Positions 15,861 to 21,757 of a stretch of 21,757 bases of DNA are shown one piece after another. The stretch's first letter is position 1. Each line of letters begins with the position of its first letter. The notes beneath the pieces were generated by a model that worked only from the letters and a program-made list of their open reading frames with translations, was not told the origin of the DNA and did no database searches. Position numbers and translations under genes: made by a program. Source of the stretch: CAUPWF01 sp036656615 (lineage in GTDB: Bacteria > Bacillota > Clostridia > Lachnospirales > Lachnospiraceae); the NCBI GenBank assembly GCA_036656615.1, contig JAVXHY010000026.1, positions 1 to 21,757 on the forward strand. Reading direction: 5' to 3'.

Positions 15861-16375
15861 ATATTTAATTTTAATTTTAACTTTTCATATCGGAGAGCTA
15901 TGTTAATTCACGCTCCTGTGGGCCTTTATACTGAAATTCAATTTATAACTCAAAGTCTATGATTATTATCATCTTATCCCCACCGACCTTTTTATCGGCT
16001 TCGTACGTTTTCACTTAAATAATATAACCCTGATATCTTATAACTAATAATCCTTTCACTAATTATTCTATTACCGATACCTAGTCGATGTTCTTTACAC
16101 ATCTTCTATCCTTTGAACTAATTATGGTATATTCTCAATATGTTTGCAAATGTTTCAAATCTTTAATCCAGTTCTTTTCAACTCCGATTACTTTTTCATT
16201 CACCTTCTACTGGATTATAATCTATGGTAAAGGCCTTCTTCACAGGAACTCACACTTGCCATACCACTAACATATTGAATTTTAAATGATATACTTTCCA
16301 ATGGATTAAGCCTCCTCTCAATTATTTTTAACACGATTACTTCTTTTTATTTCTTGTCTCCCTCTGTTTGGGATT
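15818..16375 (-). ncRNA. Large structured noncoding RNA candidate, about 560 nt
   Basis: The stretch has no credible coding frame, yet it starts at a strong promoter (16382-16410) and ends at a strong terminator. Paired segments seen: 16228-16235 with 15921-15928 (8 bp) continuing after a 5-nt bulge as 16241-16247 with 15914-15920 (7 bp); 16269-16279 with 16134-16144 (11 bp with one G-U); 16209-16217 with 16164-16172 (9 bp). Local hairpins are at 16087-16103, 15982-15999 and 16032-16081, the last with a symmetrical AG/AG internal loop. The first two long helices cross, so a pseudoknot is possible. I found no sign of tmRNA, RNase P RNA, SRP RNA, a T-box or group II domain V. Size and stand-alone transcription resemble ornate RNAs such as ROOL or OLE; membership is not shown. 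Confidence 0.65.
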
Positions 16376-16381
16376 AAACTA

Positions 16382-16410
16382 ATAATAACATCCAGTTCTT
16401 TGTTTGTCAA
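16382..16410 (-). promoter_or_regulatory. Strong extended -10 promoter of the noncoding RNA
   Basis: On the minus strand there is a perfect -35 TTGACA (16405-16410), a 17-nt spacer ending in TGT, and -10 TATTAT (16382-16387), giving an extended -10 TGT-TATTAT. Transcription would begin near 16375. The nearest protein start in this direction is more than 600 nt away and lies beyond a terminator. The rest of the stretch from 16411 to 16532 is AT-rich with no clear terminator for the hydratase. Confidence 0.85.
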
Positions 16411-16532
16411 CACTATTTACAAATATTTTTAAACTAATTTTATAATTGTGTATCAATCATTGAATTGTCTGATTTTTATCTTTTATTGCAAGAATAAGTA
16501 GCCAGCTTTTAATCATTTCCAATATAAGCTTT

Positions 16533-18797
16533 TTATCCATGATAATAGTTGATCAGACATCCTTTCAGTATAATTTCACGTTCCGTGTCTGTTAAATCTC
16601 CAAGTTTTAATTGGATTTCTTCTAAACCGTCCTCTTTTACTACAAATGCTTGGATGATTTCCACCTGTTCTTCCACACCTTGTTTGATGTTCGGTATAAA
16701 TACATAGTCCCCATTGGCAAATGGCAGCTCTTCCTTCTCAATTAAAAACGGAAGCATTCCCCAATTGATTAAATTTGAACGATATCTTTTCGTTGCATAC
16801 TCTTGTGCAATATTCGCCCAGCCGCCAAGTACTTTTTGACAAGATGCTGCCTGCTCTCTTGCAGATCCATCCCCTGGCTTTACTGCAAAAATCGTGCTTC
16901 CTATTCCCATATCCTTGTAACTTACTTTTGGATACTTAACATGAACCCCATCCATAATCAAACGCAATTCTTCCAATGCTTCTTCTGGACACGACCCTTC
17001 TTCCAATGCTTTTTGCGCTTTTTGTACTTCTTTTGCGCGTCCTACATATGCTGGATCCTTACGTGATAATGTAAATTCTGCAAGTCCCATTGGATTCGAC
17101 CGATAAGAAGACGTCTCTCCTGATGGAATCAATTCATCTGTAGTTGTAACCGGATCATGAATTTCTGCAACCACCTTAAGCAGCATATGCTGTGGAAGTG
17201 CTGGCATTTGTGGCCAATCCTTTATATTAGGACCAAATCGAACTTCTACTGATGGGTCCGGTATCCCCTTACTATCAAATACACGATTATTATAAATAGA
17301 AGCATCGAAAAAGTATTTCTGATTCTTATATTCTACATCACAGTCTGTGGCAGCTGTTAAAAATCCCTTGTTGGCAGCTGTTGCAGCAATAGAGCGGGCA
17401 TCCATAAGTGCAACGGAAGATATCTGACCATTTTGCAGCTTAGAGCCTTCCCTATTCGGAAAGTTTCTAGTAGAATGACGAATACTAAATGCATTATTTG
17501 CCGGTGTATCTCCAGCACCAAAACAAGGGCCACAAAATGCCGTCTTAACAATCGTTCCTGCTGCCATAAGATCCGCAACCACTCCATTTTTCACAAGCTC
17601 CATGTATATAGGAGTACTTGCCGGATACACACTAAAGGTAAATTCATCCGAACCTATATTTCTCCCTTTTATTAGATCTGCCGCAGCACAAATATTTTCA
17701 AATCCACCACCTGCACACCCTGCAATGATTCCCTGTTCTACATAGAATTTTCCATTTTTGATTTTATCTTGCAGTGAATAAGGAAAGGTTCCTCCAAGAC
17801 TTACCAAGGCCTTTTGTTCTACATCATGCAAAACATCTTTCAGATTAGCATTCACTTCATCAATGGTATATACATTGCTTGGATGAAAAGGCATAGCAAT
17901 CATTGGTTTAACAGTACTCAAATCCACAGAGACCATTCCGTCATAATAAACGGTCTGTCCTGGATTTAACTCTTTATACTCATCCACACGACCATGAGTC
18001 TCATAAAATTCTCGAATTATTTCATCCGTCTTCCAAATAGAAGAAAGACAGGTCGTTTCTGTAGTCATAACATCAATTCCAATTCGGAAGTCGGCACTTA
18101 ATTTATCTACGCCTGGTCCTACGAATTCCATAATTTTATTATTTACATAACCATTTCCAAAAGTAGCTCCAATAATTGCCAGTGCAACATCCTGTGGTCC
18201 TACACCAACTGCTGGTTCTCCCTTTAAATAGACCCCAACTACCTCTGGACGTTTGATATCATATGTCTTATTCAGCAACTGCTTTACAAGTTCCGGCCCA
18301 CCTTCTCCCATTGCAAGCGTTCCTAATGCTCCATATCTAGTATGGCTGTCAGAACCAAGAATCATCTTTCCGCCACCTGCCAACATTTCTCTTGCAAATT
18401 GATGGATAACTGCCTGATGAGGCGGCACATAAACTCCACCGTACTTTTTCGCACAGGTCAAGCCAAACATATGATCATCCTCATTAATTGTTCCACCCAC
18501 TGCACAAAGACTATTATGGCAATTGGTCAATACATAGGGAACTGGAAATTTCTCAAGTCCCGATGCTCTTGCAGTCTGAATAATCCCAACAAATGTAATA
18601 TCATGAGATGTTAGTTTGTCAAATTTAATCTGCAGCCGTTCCATATCAGAAATCGTATTATGCGCTTTTAATATCTCATATGCAATGGTTTGCTTTCTTC
18701 CATCTTCTTTACTAATATCAATTCTAGCATCTGCTTCACTCTCTATAATCTCTGTTCCATTTAATAAATACACACCCTTATCATATAATTGAATCAT
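16533..18797 (-). CDS. Aconitase-superfamily hydratase
   Basis: The product has 754 residues with the domain order of aconitases: three catalytic domains, then a linker and a swivel domain. Seen are GSDSHT (148-153), the cluster cysteines C361 and CGPC (C422, C425), the substrate loop RHSTRNFPNREG (440-451) and the swivel motif GDGSAREQ (642-649). A 4Fe-4S dehydratase acting on a citrate/isocitrate-type acid is therefore likely. The loop with the first cysteine reads IAGCAGGGFENI; classic aconitases have IGSCTN there, so the substrate may differ. AGGAGG precedes ATG 18797 by 10 nt. It has its own promoter and follows a CdaR-type regulator gene. Whether it is the housekeeping aconitase of this organism cannot be told from the window. 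Confidence 0.9.
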   Translation of the reverse strand: MIQLYDKGVYLLNGTEIIESEADARIDISKEDGRKQTIAYEILKAHNTISDMERLQIKFDKLTSHDITFVGIIQTARASGLEKFPVPYVLTNCHNSLCAVGGTINEDDHMFGLTCAKKYGGVYVPPHQAVIHQFAREMLAGGGKMILGSDSHTRYGALGTLAMGEGGPELVKQLLNKTYDIKRPEVVGVYLKGEPAVGVGPQDVALAIIGATFGNGYVNNKIMEFVGPGVDKLSADFRIGIDVMTTETTCLSSIWKTDEIIREFYETHGRVDEYKELNPGQTVYYDGMVSVDLSTVKPMIAMPFHPSNVYTIDEVNANLKDVLHDVEQKALVSLGGTFPYSLQDKIKNGKFYVEQGIIAGCAGGGFENICAAADLIKGRNIGSDEFTFSVYPASTPIYMELVKNGVVADLMAAGTIVKTAFCGPCFGAGDTPANNAFSIRHSTRNFPNREGSKLQNGQISSVALMDARSIAATAANKGFLTAATDCDVEYKNQKYFFDASIYNNRVFDSKGIPDPSVEVRFGPNIKDWPQMPALPQHMLLKVVAEIHDPVTTTDELIPSGETSSYRSNPMGLAEFTLSRKDPAYVGRAKEVQKAQKALEEGSCPEEALEELRLIMDGVHVKYPKVSYKDMGIGSTIFAVKPGDGSAREQAASCQKVLGGWANIAQEYATKRYRSNLINWGMLPFLIEKEELPFANGDYVFIPNIKQGVEEQVEIIQAFVVKEDGLEEIQLKLGDLTDTEREIILKGCLINYYHG

Positions 18798-18879
18798 CTA
18801 AACTTATCCTCCTGTATTTCTCATCTTTTTTTCTAGTCCATCTTCCTTCTACGTTCATTATGTTCGTCCACTGCTTTTT

Positions 18880-18908
18880 ATTATAATGCCCTATTTTTCA
18901 GAATGCAA
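18880..18908 (-). promoter_or_regulatory. Hydratase promoter
   Basis: On the minus strand there is -35 TTGCAT (18903-18908), a 17-nt spacer and a perfect -10 TATAAT (18880-18885). The -35 lies inside the last codons of the regulator gene. The leader is about 75 nt. No terminator separates the two genes, so read-through from the regulator is also possible. Confidence 0.8.
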
Positions 18909-19982
18909 GAAATTCATATAGCTTCCAACCATAAGCGCAATTTTAAACATCACTGCATCTTCAAATGCACGCACATCCAAACCTGTTGCTTTTTGAATTT
19001 TGTCCAATTTGTACACCAAAGTATTTCGATGAATATATAGCTGCCTTGCTGTTTCTGATATATTTAAGTTGTTTTCAAAAAACTTATATACCGTCACTAA
19101 AGTTTCTTCATCAAATTGATCAATTGCCTTCCCTTCAAGTACCTCTTCCAGAAATATTTGGCAAAGCGATTCTGGAAGTTGATAAATCAAACGCCCGATC
19201 CCAAGCTTCCCATAATCCAGTACATTACGTTGTGCATAGAAAATCCGTCCAATCTCCAATGCCATTTTAGCCTCTTTATACGACTGTGATATCTGACTTA
19301 ACTCATGCACAATCATTCCATACGCAACACGAACACTTACCATAGCTTCTGCACTTAATGTATCTTTGATTGTGTTTGCAATGTGTCGTATTTCATTCTC
19401 TCCGTCTGTGGTTAACAGTGTTTTTACAAATATAATGTGTCCTTCGTCCATTGACGTTATAAAATCATGATAGCTCGTAGCGTATAATCCTTTCAAAGTC
19501 TCCATTATAATAGAATCTTCTTCTTTTTTCGGCTCAATAATAAATACAATTCTTCTTTCCTCTACCGATATTTTGAGCCATTTAGCCTTATTGTAAATGT
19601 CCACCATAAGTAATTTATCTAATAATAAATTCTGAATAAAATAATTCTTATCCAGACGTTCCTTATACGCTGCTATCAGCCCTTCCAGCTGACTGATACA
19701 AAGTCTGCCTACAATTGCTGCATTGCTCCCAATACCTTCCAGTGTAAGAACATAAATCGGCTGCAGCTCTTCATATGCTGTAAAAATTGCATAATCTTTT
19801 CCTATAAGCTCTTCTCCATCCTTAATAGCTTCCCAATGATGATCTATTATGGTATTTAACTCTGTTTTGATTATTCCTGTATGAGCCAGACACTTCATTT
19901 CCATGTTCCATATAGAAATGTTACAGTCTGTAATATCCTTCATTCGGTTGATTGTCTTTAATAAAACCTGATTTGATAACAT
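18891..19982 (-). CDS. CdaR/PucR-type transcriptional regulator
   Basis: The product has 363 residues. The C-terminal helix-turn-helix of the PucR/CdaR family is clear: NISETARQLYIHRNTLVYKL (307-326), followed by KIQKATGLD. This is the Fis-like DNA-binding domain that ends such regulators. The middle (about 143-250) resembles the degenerate GGDEF-like domain common in the family, and the N-terminal part would sense a ligand; relatives sense sugar acids or purine products, but the ligand here is not known. It lies directly upstream of the hydratase in the same direction, so control of that gene is a reasonable inference. AAGGAAGTGA precedes ATG 19982. Confidence 0.9.
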   Translation of the reverse strand: MLSNQVLLKTINRMKDITDCNISIWNMEMKCLAHTGIIKTELNTIIDHHWEAIKDGEELIGKDYAIFTAYEELQPIYVLTLEGIGSNAAIVGRLCISQLEGLIAAYKERLDKNYFIQNLLLDKLLMVDIYNKAKWLKISVEERRIVFIIEPKKEEDSIIMETLKGLYATSYHDFITSMDEGHIIFVKTLLTTDGENEIRHIANTIKDTLSAEAMVSVRVAYGMIVHELSQISQSYKEAKMALEIGRIFYAQRNVLDYGKLGIGRLIYQLPESLCQIFLEEVLEGKAIDQFDEETLVTVYKFFENNLNISETARQLYIHRNTLVYKLDKIQKATGLDVRAFEDAVMFKIALMVGSYMNFLHSEK

Positions 19983-20031
19983 GCAATCACTTCCTTACTG
20001 TATTTGTCTCTATCATCATAGCTTCCTCTTC

Positions 20032-20060
20032 ATTATAAGAATTAAATACCCCGCTGACAA
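20032..20060 (-). promoter_or_regulatory. Promoter of the CdaR-type regulator
   Basis: On the minus strand there is -35 TTGTCA (20055-20060), a 17-nt spacer and a perfect -10 TATAAT (20032-20037). The -35 and most of the spacer lie inside the pgi terminator hairpin. The leader is about 43 nt. Confidence 0.78.
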
Positions 20061-20079
20061 GCAGTGGGGTATTTAATTC
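20039..20079 (-). terminator. Intrinsic terminator of pgi
   Basis: A perfect 14-bp inverted repeat, GAATTAAATACCCC (20039-20052) and GGGGTATTTAATTC (20066-20079), is prolonged by a wobble pair and CTG/CAG around the loop ACAAG. It starts 8 nt after the pgi stop and can act on either strand. Confidence 0.88.
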
Positions 20080-20086
20080 TTCGTCA

Positions 20087-21436
20087 TTATAATCGTTTCA
20101 AAAGTTCAGCTCTTTCCTCCTCATATCCCGGTTTCCCAAGAAGCGCAAACATATTCTTTTTATAACTCTCCACGCCTGGTTGATTAAACGGATTAATTCC
20201 AAGTAAATACCCACTGACTCCACAGGCAAATTCAAAGAAATAGAGAAGCTGCCCCAAACAATACTCATCCTTTTGGGGGATATTAATCTGAAGATTAGGC
20301 ACCCCACCGTCTACATGTGCCAGCATCGTTCCATTCATTGCACTTTTATTTACAAAATCCAAAGATTGACCTACCAAATAATTCAGTCCATCTAAATCAG
20401 CAGGTTCTTTTTCAATTAGAATTTCATCATGAGACGTTTCTATATTCAGAACTGTTTCAAATAAAATTCGATTCCCATCTTGTATGAACTGCCCCATAGA
20501 ATGAAGATCCGAAGTCAAGTCTACCGATGCAGGGAAAATACCTTTCTGATCCTTCCCCTCACTTTCTCCGTACAATTGCTTCCACCACTCGGATACATAG
20601 TGCAAACTCGGTTCATAATTTGCCAATATTTCAACAGTCTTACCCTTTCGAAGCAATATATTTCGTATAGCCGCATACTGCAAGGCCCCATTTGTTTCAA
20701 ATTCCCGATTCAGTGCTTCTTCTCGCGCTGCTGCAGCGCCTGCCATCAATTGACCGATATCCGCCCCACTTGCTGCGATTGGCAATAATCCTACTGCTGT
20801 AAGCACTGAAAAACGTCCACCCACATCATCTGGCACCACAAAAGTCTCATAGCCCTCTTCCATTGCCAAGCCTTTTAATGCTCCTCTTGCTTTATCCGTA
20901 GTGGCATAAATTCTCTTCGCTGCTTCTGCTTTACCATATTTCTGCTCGATCATTTTCTTGAAAATACGAAATGCAATCGCTGGCTCCGTTGTAGTTCCCG
21001 ATTTTGAAATAATATTAATAGAAAAATCACGTTCTCCAATTACCTGAATCAAATGCTTCATGTATGTACTGCTGATATTATTTCCAACATAATAAATCTC
21101 TGGAGCTTTTCTAATTTCCTTCGAAACACTATTGGCAAAACAATGTCCTAAGAAATCATTGGCAGCCCTTGCACCTAGATAAGACCCTCCTATGCCTACA
21201 ACCAGCAGCACTTCTGAATCGCTGACAATCTTCTTTGCTGCTGCCTGAATACGTGTGAACTCTTCTTTATCATAATCCACCGGTAAATCAATCCATCCCA
21301 AATAATCATTTCCTGCCCCGGTTTTACTTATTAGTGTTTCTTTTGCTCCCAAAACGAGATTGCTCATATACTGTATCTCATGGGCTTGTACAAACTTACC
21401 TGCTTTTGAATAATCAAATGTCACTTTATCAGCCAT
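20087..21436 (-). CDS. pgi: Glucose-6-phosphate isomerase
   Basis: The product has 449 residues, the size of the short Firmicute form. It interconverts glucose-6-phosphate and fructose-6-phosphate in the cytoplasm. Motifs are GGSYLGAR (83-90), the phosphate loop SKSGTTTEP (144-152), GGRFSVLTAVGL (206-217) and YGESEGK (289-295) with the catalytic glutamate E291. H312 in SDLHSMGQ and K426 in GVESYKKNMF complete the active site. The ribosome site AGAAGGAGAG lies before ATG 21436. It has its own promoter and terminator, so it is a single-gene unit. Confidence 0.97.
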   Translation of the reverse strand: MADKVTFDYSKAGKFVQAHEIQYMSNLVLGAKETLISKTGAGNDYLGWIDLPVDYDKEEFTRIQAAAKKIVSDSEVLLVVGIGGSYLGARAANDFLGHCFANSVSKEIRKAPEIYYVGNNISSTYMKHLIQVIGERDFSINIISKSGTTTEPAIAFRIFKKMIEQKYGKAEAAKRIYATTDKARGALKGLAMEEGYETFVVPDDVGGRFSVLTAVGLLPIAASGADIGQLMAGAAAAREEALNREFETNGALQYAAIRNILLRKGKTVEILANYEPSLHYVSEWWKQLYGESEGKDQKGIFPASVDLTSDLHSMGQFIQDGNRILFETVLNIETSHDEILIEKEPADLDGLNYLVGQSLDFVNKSAMNGTMLAHVDGGVPNLQINIPQKDEYCLGQLLYFFEFACGVSGYLLGINPFNQPGVESYKKNMFALLGKPGYEEERAELLKRL

Positions 21437-21511
21437 AATTTCTCTCCTTCTAACACGTTACATAAGTTACAAGCATCCATTACAAATATACAAATCATAG
21501 ATGTTGTTTTT

Positions 21512-21540
21512 ATTCTATCAAATGCCAACGTGTTTATCAA
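21512..21540 (-). promoter_or_regulatory. pgi promoter
   Basis: On the minus strand there is -35 TTGATA (21535-21540), a 17-nt spacer ending in TGA, and -10 TAGAAT (21512-21517), so an extended -10. The leader is about 70 nt. The -35 lies 4 nt after the stop codon of the upstream partial gene, with no terminator between them. Confidence 0.8.
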
Positions 21541-21544
21541 GTTA

Positions 21545-21757
21545 TCAGGCTAAAAACTCTTCTAAAATTTCTCGAATCATAGCTTCTCTAGGCATTTCCT
21601 CAACCGAACCCATATTTTCCTCTAGAGGAATCGAAGATTTCTGTTCTTGCTTATGCAAAGACAAATCATCTTTTGTAATGTCACATTCCTTACTTTCCGG
21701 TTCTTTGTATTCCAGTTCTTTGTATTCCGGTTCCCTGATTTCCAGTTCTCTAATTTC
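21545..21757 (-). CDS. 3' end of a Glu-rich repeat protein (partial)
   Basis: An open frame runs in from the right edge of the window for 70 residues and stops at TGA 21545-21547. It begins with five-residue repeats (EIREL, EIREP, EYKEL, EYKEP, ESKEC) and then a charged tail ending REILEEFLA. The N-terminal part lies outside the window, so the family cannot be told. The frame is supported by the regular 15-bp repeat that keeps one reading frame and by the pgi promoter starting just after the stop. Confidence 0.65.
   Translation of the reverse strand, partial: EIRELEIREPEYKELEYKEPESKECDITKDDLSLHKQEQKSSIPLEENMGSVEEMPREAMIREILEEFLA
21683..21757 (-). repeat. 15-bp tandem repeat in the partial gene
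   Basis: Five consecutive 15-bp units code for E-(I/Y/S)-(R/K)-E-(L/P/C). The array continues to the window edge and may extend beyond it. Confidence 0.75.

Noticed and set aside
15990..16105. 36-residue minus-strand frame with AAAGGA before ATG inside the RNA candidate
   Set aside because: It overlaps two good hairpins and ends inside a third. Too short and unsupported to call a gene; conserved homologues would change this.
15914..16247. Small transposable element (MITE) with terminal inverted repeats
   Set aside because: The arms differ by a 5-nt insertion and there is no target duplication; the pair fits an RNA helix better.
16088..16270. 60-residue open frame on the plus strand inside the noncoding RNA region
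   Set aside because: No ribosome site, composition is low-complexity Phe/Ser/Tyr, and strong minus-strand promoter, terminator and helices explain the region better.
16457..16540. 27-residue minus-strand frame overlapping the hydratase stop (ATGGATAA)
   Set aside because: No well-placed ribosome site and no recognisable protein features; probably chance, though coupling to the hydratase is conceivable.
1..21757. CRISPR arrays, insertion sequences, prophage genes, toxin-antitoxin pairs
   Set aside because: No transposase or integrase, no spacer-repeat array and no phage or toxin family was seen; the tandem repeats present are all inside coding frames.

Overview
The window is AT-rich DNA from a Clostridia-type Firmicute, most likely a Lachnospiraceae relative. 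The evidence is the complete bacterial V/A-type ATPase operon, strong AGGAGG ribosome sites, sigma-A promoters of the TTGACA/TATAAT type, and a TPR plus AAA-like protein and an aconitase-like hydratase of a style I associate with that family. A run of exactly 100 N (14809-14908) marks a draft scaffold gap.

Layout. (1) 1-2305, minus strand: tRNA-Lys(CTT) with its own promoter; then an operon read from 2305 downward, made of an M24 aminopeptidase-P-like peptidase, trmB and a 47-residue Cys-rich small protein, closed by a hairpin terminator at 253-282. (2) 2418-11171, plus strand: a nine-gene V-type ATPase operon in the order H-C-I-K-F-E-A-B-D, with one promoter upstream and a strong bidirectional terminator. 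All parts of a rotary pump are present: membrane rotor and stator K and I, central stalk C, D and F, peripheral stalk E and H, and the A/B head. (3) 11209-13143, minus: glgB, a lone glycogen branching enzyme. (4) 13280-15725, minus: one large gene, split by the assembly gap, for a protein with TPR repeats, an acidic repeat region and a degenerate CbxX/SpoVK-like P-loop domain. (5) 15818-16375, minus: no convincing coding sequence, but a strong extended -10 promoter, a strong terminator and long-range base pairing. I call this a structured noncoding RNA of about 560 nt, and it is the most interesting item here. (6) 16533-21757, minus: aconitase-superfamily hydratase, CdaR/PucR-type regulator, glucose-6-phosphate isomerase (pgi), and the 3' end of a Glu-rich repeat protein that runs off the window.

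The genes mostly serve central metabolism and energetics: ion pumping, glycogen branching, the glucose-6-P/fructose-6-P step, and a citrate-type hydratase probably tied to the neighbouring regulator. Transcription units are packed tightly. Several promoters have their -35 element inside the terminator or coding end of the gene upstream.
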